Part shown: one piece after another, positions 54,743 to 63,364 of the stretch
How positions within the stretch are numbered: position 1 is the stretch's first letter
Layout: each line of letters opens with the position of its first letter
Assembly: GCA_965243755.1 (NCBI GenBank)
Contig: CBDEVW010000002.1
Span: forward strand, 992,001-1,056,000
Direction: 5' to 3'
Origin: JANSWY01 sp965243755
GTDB lineage: Bacteria > Bacteroidota > Bacteroidia > Cytophagales > Cyclobacteriaceae
DNA: 64,000 bases
Made by a program: the position numbers and the translations under genes
The notes under the pieces: model-generated
Databases searched by the model: none
What the model was told of the DNA's origin: nothing
What the model saw: the letters and a program-made list of their open reading frames with translations, nothing else

Positions 54743-54815
54743 GATTCGAACCCCCGGTACCTCGCGGTACAACGGTTTTCAAGACCGCCGCATTCGACCA
54801 CTCTGCCACTCCTCT
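54731..54815 (-). tRNA. tRNA-Ser (anticodon UGA)
   Basis: Minus-strand 85-nt tRNA: acceptor AGAGGAG / CTCCTCT with discriminator G, D arm with GCAGAGTGGTCGAATGCGGC, anticodon loop CTTGAAA (anticodon at 54779-54781), long variable arm TTGTACCGCGAGGTACC typical of class II tRNA-Ser, and T loop TTCGAAT. No CCA is encoded. Its 3' end is the target of the integrative element on its left. Confidence 0.97.
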
Positions 54816-55106
54816 GTGTATAATCCCAGGTGGGATTAGGTCTTCAATATTTTCTTTCCCGGTTTTCAAGACCGCCGCATTCGACGGGCCCGCCCAGGGC
54901 ACTCTGCCACTCCTCTGTGTATAATCCCAGGTGGGATTAGGTCTTCAATATTTTCTTTCCCGGTTTTCAAGACCGCCGCATTCGACGGGCCCGCCCAGGG
55001 CACTCTGCCACTCCTCTGTGTATAATCCCAAATGGGATTAGGTCTTCAATATTTTTCTTTCCCGGTTTTCAAGACCGCCGCATTCGACGAGCCCGTCCAG
55101 GGCACT
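54816..55106 (-). repeat. Tandem array of tRNA-Ser 5'-half copies with a D-loop insert
   Basis: Period ~101 bp: copies at 54861-54961, 54962-55063 and a truncated one at 55064-55106, each homologous to the tRNA 5' half plus leader (54774-54860, 87 bp). Each copy runs (minus strand) from the leader and 5' end of the tRNA to just past the anticodon stem, then straight into the next leader. The difference in length is an exact 14-bp insert, GGGCCCGCCCAGGG on the plus strand, in the D loop; the last copy has GAGCCCGTCCAGGG. Every complete leader carries the hairpin TAATCCCA / TGGGATTA. The copies lack T arm and 3' acceptor, so they cannot be working tRNAs. Confidence 0.88.
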
Positions 55107-55200
55107 GGTGTGGTCCATCAACCATCTGTCAATGGGTGTGCAAAAGTATACGAATTATCAAAAATGTCAAATCGGGGAATCAAAAAAGTGAAATATTTTT

Positions 55201-55557
55201 TTAGTCGCTTGCCAGATAGTCGATGGCCTGCTGATAAGTGTCAAAAGCAACTACATTTCTTTTGGTATATCTGTTGTATGCATTCAACAAAATTTTCTTC
55301 ACCCCACTTACCCCAATCACGGCTGATTTCACCACCTTTCCCTGCGCTTGCTTACCCATTTCTTTGACCTTTGACATGAATTGTGGGTTGAGCAATACAC
55401 CCTCATAATTGGTAAGTACCCTAAGTCCACCTGCAGATCCTACTACCTCATCCCTCAATTTGACCGCTAGATCCATCATTTGCTCATGGCCATCACATTC
55501 ATTAAATGAAGCCACCAGTATATCCTTATTTTGATGTTTGATGTATTTGATAGACAT
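55201..55557 (-). CDS. STAS/SpoIIAA-like small protein
   Basis: 118 aa, soluble. ILVASFNECDGHEQMMDL, LRVLTNYEGVLLNPQFM, KSAVIGVSGVKKILLNAYNRYT, VVAFDTYQQAIDYLAS follow the SpoIIAA-like beta-alpha pattern. It has the same overall plan as the protein at 8459-8893. Function unknown. Confidence 0.75.
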   Translation of the reverse strand: MSIKYIKHQNKDILVASFNECDGHEQMMDLAVKLRDEVVGSAGGLRVLTNYEGVLLNPQFMSKVKEMGKQAQGKVVKSAVIGVSGVKKILLNAYNRYTKRNVVAFDTYQQAIDYLASD

Positions 55558-55622
55558 GAAATGTTGCTTATTGATCCTTATTAAATATAAGCATCGCTAC
55601 AGTAAAAATCTAAAGAACACCC

Positions 55623-56585
55623 TTAAACCTTTTCTTCATGGGAAAGGTCAACCACCTCATCGGATGCGGCAAGATCTACGCTGGCATTGAATTCAAACCC
55701 GGCTAATAAAATAAGTGATAATATCAACTGCCAGATCATCAGGGCAATAAGCGTTCCCAGTGATCCATACAGTTTATTGTATGCAGCAAAATTGTTGACA
55801 TAGAATGAAAACATAAATGAAACCCCAACGCAGGAAAGGGTTGCAATGAATGACCCTAAAGAAAAAAACCTCCAACGATCATGAATGGCAGGGGCAAAAT
55901 AGTAAATGGCACTAATGGCAATATAAAAGGAAAGAAAGACAACAAAAAACCGTAGGACAATCACGGCATAGTATACTATGGCGTCACTGAAGAAACCGAG
56001 CTCATCCATATAACCAATGGCCAGCTCACCGACTACAACAAACAATAACGAAATCAAAAGTACGAAGGCAAGGATCAGGGTGAGGCCGGTTGCAATGAAT
56101 CTGGTCTTGAAAAAACTTCTGGTCTCCACCGTTCTGTAACAACTGTTGAAAGCTCTCATTAATGCACTCATGCCATTGGCAGCAAGGTATAATGAGAATA
56201 GTGCACCAAATGACAATAACCCTCCTCTGGTGTTGGACAAAAGATCAGCAATGGTTTCATTGGCCGCCAAAAACATATTTTGTGGCATCACATCGCTTAT
56301 GAATTGCATGGTGGCCTTTCTGTCAATGGATGGTATCCAGTTGTGTATGAAGGGAATAAGTGTGAACAGAAATATGATCGCTGGAAATATGGACAATGTG
56401 AAATTAAAGGCTACTCCGCTTCCCCGCTCCATAATGTGATCATCATTCATTTTGTCGAGGAAAATGGTGAGTATTCTATACAGAGACGCCTTTCCTTTCC
56501 TCAGTTTTACACGCTTCAGAAACTGAATGAATCTCAGGTACCACTTGTAGTAGTACAGATGCCGGTGGATAGTTCTTCTTTTCAC
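55623..56585 (-). CDS. YihY/BrkB-family membrane protein
   Basis: 320 aa with six TM segments. FLDKMNDDHIMERGSGVAFNF, LYLAANGMSALMRAFNSCY, and YNKLYGSLGTLIALMIWQLI are the conserved blocks of the YihY (formerly RNase BN) family. Function in bacteria unsettled; probably transport-related. Overlaps the thioesterase gene by 4 nt. Confidence 0.93.
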   Translation of the reverse strand: MKRRTIHRHLYYYKWYLRFIQFLKRVKLRKGKASLYRILTIFLDKMNDDHIMERGSGVAFNFTLSIFPAIIFLFTLIPFIHNWIPSIDRKATMQFISDVMPQNMFLAANETIADLLSNTRGGLLSFGALFSLYLAANGMSALMRAFNSCYRTVETRSFFKTRFIATGLTLILAFVLLISLLFVVVGELAIGYMDELGFFSDAIVYYAVIVLRFFVVFLSFYIAISAIYYFAPAIHDRWRFFSLGSFIATLSCVGVSFMFSFYVNNFAAYNKLYGSLGTLIALMIWQLILSLILLAGFEFNASVDLAASDEVVDLSHEEKV

Positions 56586-56995
56586 TGATAAAACGGGCTC
56601 AGCAATTGTTCCATTTCTTTTGGCATTCTCACAGGCCGACCGTTTTCCATGTTGATAAATGCCAGGATTGTCTCACCTTTATGGATCAATTTACCTTCTT
56701 CATTGTAGAATTCATAGCAGAATTTGATCTTTACTTTGGGCAATTCCGGAATGCTGACTTTAATTGTTAGTTCCTCGTCGTACTTTCCGGGGAGTAGGTA
56801 ATAGCTGTGATTTTCCAGGACAGGCATCATTACGCCACGTGCTTCCAAATCCTTATACTTCATGCCAAACGATCGCATGGCTTCTACTCTGGCTACTTCG
56901 TAGTAAGTGGGGTAATTCCCATAATATACATAACCCATTTGATCCGTCTCAGCATACCGGACCCTGATCTTTACTTCAGATGAAAACATCTGCAA
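56582..56995 (-). CDS. Acyl-CoA thioesterase (YbgC/hot-dog fold)
   Basis: 137 aa. Hot-dog fold with RVRYAETDQMGYVYYGNYPTY holding the catalytic Asp of the 4-hydroxybenzoyl-CoA thioesterase/YbgC group. Likely hydrolyses acyl-CoA of unknown chain length. Between yihY (4-nt overlap) and mltG (no gap), so one operon. Confidence 0.92.
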   Translation of the reverse strand: MQMFSSEVKIRVRYAETDQMGYVYYGNYPTYYEVARVEAMRSFGMKYKDLEARGVMMPVLENHSYYLLPGKYDEELTIKVSIPELPKVKIKFCYEFYNEEGKLIHKGETILAFINMENGRPVRMPKEMEQLLSPFYQ

Positions 56996-58033
56996 TTATC
57001 TGAAAACTTTTTGCTGATTTAAAGCCCTTTGATATTTTCTGGCATTTATGTTATGCTGACGAAGGGTTTTAGCAAAGTTGTGATACCCGGAAAAATCTTC
57101 TTTTGCACACATATAGAGATAATCGTGAGATTCGTAGTTGAGCACCGCATCTAACGAAGCAATATTGGGCATCCGAATTGGTCCTGGTGGTAACCCGGCA
57201 TATTTGTAGGTGTTGTATGGACTTTCCACCTGCTTGTCTTTGCGTAAAACTCTTTTTATGGTAAAGTCATCAAGTGCAAATATTAAAGTAGGATCAGCCT
57301 GCAAAGGAATACCTCGTCTCAACCGGTTGAGATAAAGTCCGGCAACTATGGGCTTTTCATCATTTTTGGAAGTTTCTGCCTGTACAATTGATGCCAAAGT
57401 GCTCACTTCTTCTTTTGAAAAGGACAATTGCTCAGCTTTCTGAAGTCTTTCTGGTGTCCAGAAATTGTTGTACTCTTTGTACAATCGATCCAGTAGTTCT
57501 TTAGGCTTAATGGTCCAGTACACCTCATAAGTGTTGGGGATGAACATGCTGATAAAGGTCTCAGGCTTGAATCCATAGCTGGCCATTACGGCAGAATCAA
57601 GAATTAATTGATCGAATTCTCCTGGTGTAACCTGAATGTTTTTGGTGATTTGTTCTGACAGGTCAGTAAGTTTTTTGGCCGAGGAAAATGAAACCGTCGT
57701 GGGTGTCTGGTCTCCAGCCCTTAGCATCCTGATGGCTTCCAGGTTGCTCATATCCTTTTTGATTTTGTAGCGCCCCGGCTTTACAGCTTCATGGTAATCC
57801 ATCATTTTGGCAAGGAAGCTAAATGCGACAAGATCATTTACTATTTTAAGGTCATAAAGCGCATTTTGAACATATTTGAAGTCGGCTCCATCCGGGATAT
57901 AAAAGAAAGTTTCTTCCTTGTCAACCTGAAGATTTGCTGTATACACCACCTGGTAGCTGTAGAAAGCAAATGATGAAAGCAGCGTAGAACCTACCAACAG
58001 GAGAACGACTAATATTTTTCTTTTTTTATTCAT
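56996..58033 (-). CDS. mltG: Endolytic transglycosylase MltG
   Basis: 345 aa, N-terminal TM anchor (~7-27), LysM-like region, then the YceG/MltG catalytic domain with the active Glu in ASIVQAETSKNDEKPIVAGL and the conserved LNRLRRGIPLQADPTLIFA and YNTYKYAGLPPGPIRMPN blocks. It cuts nascent glycan strands to set their length during peptidoglycan synthesis. Confidence 0.96.
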   Translation of the reverse strand: MNKKRKILVVLLLVGSTLLSSFAFYSYQVVYTANLQVDKEETFFYIPDGADFKYVQNALYDLKIVNDLVAFSFLAKMMDYHEAVKPGRYKIKKDMSNLEAIRMLRAGDQTPTTVSFSSAKKLTDLSEQITKNIQVTPGEFDQLILDSAVMASYGFKPETFISMFIPNTYEVYWTIKPKELLDRLYKEYNNFWTPERLQKAEQLSFSKEEVSTLASIVQAETSKNDEKPIVAGLYLNRLRRGIPLQADPTLIFALDDFTIKRVLRKDKQVESPYNTYKYAGLPPGPIRMPNIASLDAVLNYESHDYLYMCAKEDFSGYHNFAKTLRQHNINARKYQRALNQQKVFR

Positions 58034-58118
58034 CCAACTAAAATTAATCCCGCAAATATCACAAAAACCATTTTTTTAACATGGTCTGTTTCTATATTTA
58101 TCACCAGAATAAAAACAC

Positions 58119-58748
58119 ATGGCGGCTGAATTCATCAGGTTATACGAGGAAAACCCGGAAATTGATAAGATCCGTGAGATCGTCCGGGTACTAAAGGATG
58201 GCGGAGTGATCATTTATCCTACTGACACACTTTATGGGTTGGGATGCGACTTGTTCAATACCAATGCAGTGGAGAAGGTGATGAGAATAAAAGGAACAAA
58301 AGCAAAGAATATCAACCTTTCCTTCATTTGCTATGACCTAAGCCATATTTCAGAGTTTGTGAAGAGTTTGGATAATGCTACGTTCAAGGCCATGAAGAAG
58401 GCACTTCCTGGTCCATATACCTTTATTCTGAATTCAAGCAGTAGGGTGCCTAAAATTCTCAACGTTAAAAAGAAGACGGTAGGTATCAGAATTCCGAACA
58501 ACAATATTCCCAGGGAGATAGTAAAAGAGCTGGGGCATCCGATCATTACAACTTCAATACATGAAGACGATGATGTCATCGAGTACTCTACGGACCCAAG
58601 TCTTATATATGATAAATTTGAGAACCTGGTCGATATAGTCATCGATGGAGGTCCCGGGCACATTGAAGCCAGTACCGTCATCGACTGTACATCGGGGGTA
58701 ATGGAAGTGATTAGAGAGGGGATGGGTGATCCTGAGCTTGTCATTTAA
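58119..58748 (+). CDS. Sua5/YciO/YrdC-family protein
   Basis: 209 aa with one YrdC domain: YPTDTLYGLGCD, RIKGTKAKNINLSFICYDL, LPGPYTFIL, VGIRIPNN and TTSIHEDDD. The KxR-type nucleotide site and the HISEFVKSLDN segment fit the YciO branch rather than TsaC, so threonylcarbamoyl-AMP synthesis for tRNA t6A is possible but not certain. ATG start; divergent from mltG. Confidence 0.9.
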   Translation: MAAEFIRLYEENPEIDKIREIVRVLKDGGVIIYPTDTLYGLGCDLFNTNAVEKVMRIKGTKAKNINLSFICYDLSHISEFVKSLDNATFKAMKKALPGPYTFILNSSSRVPKILNVKKKTVGIRIPNNNIPREIVKELGHPIITTSIHEDDDVIEYSTDPSLIYDKFENLVDIVIDGGPGHIEASTVIDCTSGVMEVIREGMGDPELVI

Positions 58749-58756
58749 AAAAAGAC

Positions 58757-59371
58757 ATGAGGATTGAGTTGCATTATTTGCCCTGTATTGAGTATTTTGT
58801 ACTTTTAAAGAAACATAAGCAGATTGATATAGATGTTTTTGAATTTTATCAAAAGCAATCCTATCGAAACCGCTGTTACATACTTGGGGCAAACAAAGTA
58901 CAACTGCTGACAGTGCCGGTTAAAAACGGCAACAAAAAGATCAGATCCAGAGATATTGAAATAGATTATCATCAGAAGTGGTTGAATGTGCACATCAGGG
59001 CTATAGAATCAGCCTATGGAAAAGCACCATTCTTCGAATATTATTTCGACTACTTTAGAGAGATTTTCGTTAAAAAAGAAAAGTATCTGGTAGATCTAAA
59101 TTATCAAATGCTGTCATTATGTCTTCAATTGTTACAAATTGACAGTAGCATTAATAAAATTGATAATGAGGACTCAAAATTAGAAGAGGTTGATAATCAG
59201 TATGTTAATTTAATTAACAGAAAACAAGACGCTAATGAACGTCATTTATATCAGCCTTATGAGTACCAACAGTTGTTTGGCAGTAAATTTGTACCGAATT
59301 TGAGCATCATAGATTTACTGTTCTGTGAAGGACCAGCAGCATCGGAAATCATTGGTCTATCGACAGTTTAG
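58757..59371 (+). CDS. WbqC-family protein
   Basis: 204 aa. LHYLPCIEYFVLLKKH, YRNRCYILGANKVQLLTVPV and YGKAPFFEYYFDYF are WbqC-family blocks; members lie near glycan genes in many phyla but their reaction is unknown. It follows the YciO-like gene by 8 nt, so they are co-transcribed. Confidence 0.93.
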   Translation: MRIELHYLPCIEYFVLLKKHKQIDIDVFEFYQKQSYRNRCYILGANKVQLLTVPVKNGNKKIRSRDIEIDYHQKWLNVHIRAIESAYGKAPFFEYYFDYFREIFVKKEKYLVDLNYQMLSLCLQLLQIDSSINKIDNEDSKLEEVDNQYVNLINRKQDANERHLYQPYEYQQLFGSKFVPNLSIIDLLFCEGPAASEIIGLSTV

Positions 59372-59459
59372 GACCGTTGAACGAAAGCCAGTAACAGAAC
59401 GTTTAAAAATTAGTTTTAATTATAGCATATAAGAGGGTAAACTCTTATTTTTACTAAGA

Positions 59460-62012
59460 ATGAAATATCCAGATATGGAGGCAAAATTTTCAAATAGAGT
59501 AAAAGAAGTTATCTCACTAAGCCGTGAAGAAGCGCTTCGTCTGGGGCACGACTACATTGGCACTGAGCATTTACTTCTTGGAATGATAAGAGAAGGGGAA
59601 GGCGTGGCGGTAGGTCTTCTGAAAAAGTTGGGCGTAAATATGGAAGATTTAAGGTCTTCTATAGAACAGGCTACTAAAGGAACTGCTACCAGCAACGTGA
59701 AGAACCTTGCCAATATTCCATTAACTAGACAATCAGAAAAAGTTTTAAAAATAACTTACCTGGAGGCAAAAATTTTCAAGAGTCAACTGATAGGAACAGA
59801 GCACCTGCTGCTCTCAATCCTGAGGGATGAAGACAACCTGGCCACACAGATCCTCAATAAGTTCGACGTGTCCTATGACGTTGTAAAGGAATTGTTGGAA
59901 TACCAGGCCGAGAATCCATTGGCATCTTCAGACACAGATGACGGAGATGAAGATTCTTCAAGGATTTTTGGCGGCTCATCAGGAGGTGGAGGAAAAGAGT
60001 CCTCTTCTAAAAGTGGTGAGAAGTCCCGAACTCCTGTTTTAGACAACTTTGGTAGAGACCTTACCAAGCTGGCTGAAGAGGATAAGCTCGATCCAATTGT
60101 AGGTAGGGAAAAAGAAATTGAACGGGTTGCGCAAATCCTCTCACGTAGAAAGAAAAACAATCCAATTCTAATTGGAGAACCAGGTGTGGGAAAAACTGCA
60201 ATAGCAGAGGGACTGGCACTGAGAATTGTTCAGAAGAAAGTTTCAAGAGTGCTATTCGGCAAAAGAGTGGTGACACTTGACCTTGCTTCACTGGTTGCAG
60301 GAACGAAGTATCGTGGGCAGTTTGAAGAAAGAATGAAGGCGGTAATGAACGAAATTGAGAAATCACCTGAAGTGATCCTTTTCATTGACGAGCTTCATAC
60401 TATTGTAGGCGCTGGAGGTGCATCAGGATCTTTAGATGCCAGCAACATGTTCAAACCTGCCTTGGCGAGGGGAGAAATTCAATGCATTGGAGCAACCACA
60501 TTGGATGAGTACAGACAATATATTGAGAAAGATGGGGCGTTGGCAAGACGATTCCAGGTAGTAATGGTAGATGCCACTACTCCCGAAGAAACCATTCAGA
60601 TTCTCAACAATATCAAGGATAAATATGAAAGCCATCACCATGTGAATTACAGCCAGGAAGCTGTAGATGCGTGTGTGAGCTTGTCAGATCGATACATTAG
60701 TGATCGATATCTTCCGGACAAAGCAATTGATGTCATGGATGAGGCTGGTGCAAGAGTGCATATCAATAACATCAATGTTCCAGATGAGATCGTAAAGCTT
60801 GAAGAAGCAATCGAGGATATCAAGAAAGAGAAGAACCGTGTCGTCAAAAGCCAAAAGTATGAAGAGGCGGCTCAGTTAAGGGATAAGGAGAAAAAGATGA
60901 TCGCACAGCTTGAAGCTGAAAAAGCGAAGTGGGAAGAGGAGACCAAATCCAAAAGATATCAGGTAGATGAGGAGAATGTAGCAGAAGTAATTGCGATGAT
61001 GACGGGCATTCCAACTAAACGTATTGCCCAGAAAGAAAGCAACAAACTGCTTAACATGAAAGATGAACTCAAAGGAAGAGTAATCGGTCAGGATGAAGCA
61101 GTTGAGAAATTGGTGAAATCAATTCAACGAACCAGAGTTGGATTGAAAGATCCCAAGAAGCCAATTGGCTCTTTCATATTCCTAGGACCAACGGGTGTTG
61201 GTAAAACGGAAATGGCAAAAGTACTTTCAAGCTACCTGTTTGATAAGGAAGACTCACTGGTAAGAATTGACATGTCTGAGTACATGGAAAAATTCTCAGT
61301 ATCTAGACTCGTAGGAGCGCCTCCGGGATATGTTGGATATGAAGAAGGTGGTCAGCTAACAGAAAAAGTCAGAAGAAAGCCATACAGCGTGGTATTGCTT
61401 GACGAAATTGAAAAAGCTCACCCTGATGTATTCAATATCCTGCTTCAGGTATTGGATGATGGAATTTTGACCGATGGATTGGGAAGAAGGGTTGATTTTA
61501 GAAATACGATCATCATCATGACTTCCAATATAGGGGTAAGGGATTTGAAAGATTTCGGTGCAGGTATCGGATTTGCTACTCAAAGCAAGAAAGATAGCAT
61601 GGATGAATTAATGAAATCCACTATCCAAAATGCCTTGAAGAAAGCGTTTAGTCCAGAGTTTTTAAACAGATTGGATGATGTGATTGTATTCAACTCGCTT
61701 GAAAGAGAGCACATTCATAAAATCATTGACATCACCTTAGGAAAACTATTCAGTAGAATAACTGACCTTGGATACAAAGTTGAATTGACAAAAAAGGCGA
61801 AGGATTTTCTTGCTGAGAAAGGCTATGACCCGCAGTTTGGTGCCAGACCACTAAACAGAGCAATTCAAAAGTATTTGGAAGATGCAGTTGCTGAAGAAAT
61901 TCTTAAAGGAGAAGCACAGGAAGGCGATACCATCCTTGCAGATTATGATGGAAAATCTGAGGAACTCAAAATCAAAATCAAAAAACAGAAAGTGAAAGAA
62001 CAGGATAAGTAA
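59460..62012 (+). CDS. clpC: ClpC AAA+ unfoldase
   Basis: 850 aa; ATP-dependent unfoldase that feeds ClpP. Two Clp_N repeats (~8-150) separated from AAA-1 by an acidic, Ser/Gly-rich linker; Walker A GEPGVGKT (~239-246) and Walker B VILFIDELHTI; UVR-type middle coil (~450-490); AAA-2 Walker A GPTGVGKT (~578) with VVLLDEIEKAHPDV; C-terminal D2-small domain. In-frame ATG 59475 gives the start of most homologues; 59460 adds five residues. A terminator follows. Confidence 0.97.
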   Translation: MKYPDMEAKFSNRVKEVISLSREEALRLGHDYIGTEHLLLGMIREGEGVAVGLLKKLGVNMEDLRSSIEQATKGTATSNVKNLANIPLTRQSEKVLKITYLEAKIFKSQLIGTEHLLLSILRDEDNLATQILNKFDVSYDVVKELLEYQAENPLASSDTDDGDEDSSRIFGGSSGGGGKESSSKSGEKSRTPVLDNFGRDLTKLAEEDKLDPIVGREKEIERVAQILSRRKKNNPILIGEPGVGKTAIAEGLALRIVQKKVSRVLFGKRVVTLDLASLVAGTKYRGQFEERMKAVMNEIEKSPEVILFIDELHTIVGAGGASGSLDASNMFKPALARGEIQCIGATTLDEYRQYIEKDGALARRFQVVMVDATTPEETIQILNNIKDKYESHHHVNYSQEAVDACVSLSDRYISDRYLPDKAIDVMDEAGARVHINNINVPDEIVKLEEAIEDIKKEKNRVVKSQKYEEAAQLRDKEKKMIAQLEAEKAKWEEETKSKRYQVDEENVAEVIAMMTGIPTKRIAQKESNKLLNMKDELKGRVIGQDEAVEKLVKSIQRTRVGLKDPKKPIGSFIFLGPTGVGKTEMAKVLSSYLFDKEDSLVRIDMSEYMEKFSVSRLVGAPPGYVGYEEGGQLTEKVRRKPYSVVLLDEIEKAHPDVFNILLQVLDDGILTDGLGRRVDFRNTIIIMTSNIGVRDLKDFGAGIGFATQSKKDSMDELMKSTIQNALKKAFSPEFLNRLDDVIVFNSLEREHIHKIIDITLGKLFSRITDLGYKVELTKKAKDFLAEKGYDPQFGARPLNRAIQKYLEDAVAEEILKGEAQEGDTILADYDGKSEELKIKIKKQKVKEQDK

Positions 62013-62035
62013 CATTCATTCTGGTCATCATTATA

Positions 62036-62076
62036 AAAAGCACCTGTTTCTACTTAGTACAGGTGCTTTTTTATTT
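62036..62076 (+). terminator. Terminator of clpC
   Basis: 12-bp stem AAAAGCACCTGT / ACAGGTGCTTTT with an 11-nt loop and TTATTTT tail. Confidence 0.92.
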
Positions 62077-62098
62077 TAAATCTCGACTTACAGTCAAA

Positions 62099-62335
62099 TT
62101 ATTCAGTACTGGTAAGATTCGAACATTCAGAAAATACAGTAATATGCTTTACAAGATCAGACCATTTTTGGTCGGTAAAACCATTGATCACTTCAGGACA
62201 GTTTCCCCATAATGGAATAAATTCATTTTTATAATTCTTCTTCTTTATCCTGAAAGCTGGCTCTGAATCCTTGGCGATATAATAAGATTTAGCATTGCCT
62301 CCAACTACATCTACCATACCAACTCCAAGCGACAT
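62099..62335 (-). CDS. Short hypothetical protein, possibly a C-terminal remnant
   Basis: 78 aa. The C-terminal FIPLWGNCPEVINGF and VKHITVFSECSN resemble the end of Bacteroidota secreted proteins of ~150-200 aa (pattern F-x-DCP...Y-x-C). The frame is open 13 codons upstream of the ATG to a TGA, without a signal peptide. Either a short intact gene or the truncated tail of a secreted protein; monocistronic on the minus strand. Confidence 0.45.
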   Translation of the reverse strand: MSLGVGMVDVVGGNAKSYYIAKDSEPAFRIKKKNYKNEFIPLWGNCPEVINGFTDQKWSDLVKHITVFSECSNLTSTE

Positions 62336-62403
62336 GGTTTCTTTGGCAAATGATAAACTTAGAGAAACCTGTCAAAATTTCTGTAACCTTTTATAATAAA
62401 AAT

Positions 62404-62422
62404 AGGTTTATAATATAAACTA
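62404..62422. promoter_or_regulatory. Palindromic operator 1
   Basis: GTTTAT-AAT-ATAAAC perfect 6-bp inverted repeat (62406-62420), 5 bases before TATACTTG (62426-62433), a near-consensus -7 box. The same 19 bp occur upstream of the gene at 63365. Confidence 0.7.
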
Positions 62423-62449
62423 CTTTATACTTGTCTAAAATTAACGCAA

Positions 62450-63037
62450 ATGGAAGAAAAAACTCCCCTGTCCGAAATAGACAGCCTGAAGATCATAAAT
62501 GAGATGATTGCTTCAGCAAAAGGTTACTATGATGCTCGACAGACATACTTTCTGCTGTGGGGTTGGATCGTTGCAATATGTAATCTATCCGTATATTATC
62601 TTGTGGAATATACTTCTGTTACTGCACCTCACCTGATTTGGCCTATATTAACTATCCCAGCTGGTATCTATACCGCAATTCACAGTGCCCGAATTAGTAA
62701 GCAAAGTAAGGTGAAAACACATATAGGGAGGTTAATGGGTTATCTATGGTTTTGCTTTGCAATATCTTTAATTATAGTGCTTGGTGCAATGGCAAAAGTT
62801 AATTTTCATGTAAATCCACTGATAATGATCATTACTGCTACCCCAACATTTATTACTGGTGTTGCTTTAAAATTCAGACCATTAATCTACGGAGGGGCGG
62901 CATTTTGGATTTTTGCAGTGGTAGGTTTTATGGTGCCGGTTCCAGAGCAAAACCTTGTCGCAACTGCAGCAATCATTGTAGGTTATTTAATCCCTGGCTA
63001 TCTTTTAAAATCAAAAATTAAGCATGAAAGCATTTAG
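62450..63037 (+). CDS. Membrane protein of the winged-helix regulator module
   Basis: 195 aa, short acidic N-terminus then five or six TM segments (~30-50, 62-80, 100-118, 124-142, 148-166, 172-188). QTYFLLWGWIVAICNLSVYY opens the first TM; no catalytic motif. Its end overlaps the regulator start by 14 nt. It may sense the membrane state or act as partner to the regulator. Family not recognised. Confidence 0.8.
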   Translation: MEEKTPLSEIDSLKIINEMIASAKGYYDARQTYFLLWGWIVAICNLSVYYLVEYTSVTAPHLIWPILTIPAGIYTAIHSARISKQSKVKTHIGRLMGYLWFCFAISLIIVLGAMAKVNFHVNPLIMIITATPTFITGVALKFRPLIYGGAAFWIFAVVGFMVPVPEQNLVATAAIIVGYLIPGYLLKSKIKHESI

Positions 63038-63314
63038 TGACCTGGATCCATTGCTGCATTCACAATTGAGGTTGGCCATTATGTCCCTACTCATTGGGGT
63101 AGAGTCTGCAGAGTTCGTCTACATCAAGGAAAAAACCGGAGCGACTGCAGGTAATTTAAGTGTACAACTCGATAAACTGGCCAATGCCGAATATATCGAA
63201 GTAACAAAACAGTTTAAGGGAAAAAAGCCGGTCACCTCATGTAAGATCACCAAAAAAGGAATTAACGCATTTGAAAATTATGTGAACATTCTAAAACAAT
63301 ACATCGACAAATAA
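63024..63314 (+). CDS. Winged-helix transcriptional regulator (HTH_34-like)
   Basis: 96 aa, single winged helix of the MarR/ArsR-like HTH_34 group: LDPLLHSQLRLAIMSLLIG, TGATAGNLSVQLDKLANAEYI (recognition helix) and GKKPVTSCKITKKGINAFENY (wing). It probably binds the two identical 15-bp palindromes flanking its operon, repressing both transcripts. Overlaps the membrane protein gene by 14 nt. Confidence 0.92.
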   Translation: MKAFSDLDPLLHSQLRLAIMSLLIGVESAEFVYIKEKTGATAGNLSVQLDKLANAEYIEVTKQFKGKKPVTSCKITKKGINAFENYVNILKQYIDK

Positions 63315-63328
63315 TTTTTTTCTTAATA

Positions 63329-63347
63329 AGGTTTATAATATAAACTA
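63329..63347. promoter_or_regulatory. Palindromic operator 2
   Basis: Identical to operator 1 over AGGTTTATAATATAAACTA, and similar beyond it. It lies 18 bases before the downstream gene start and 14 bases after the regulator stop. Confidence 0.7.
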
Positions 63348-63364
63348 GTTTATTAATAAATGAT

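Noticed and set aside
54816..55106. CRISPR-like array
   Set aside because: The period is ~101 bp with no variable spacers; the repeats are leader plus tRNA 5' half copies, and no cas genes are nearby.
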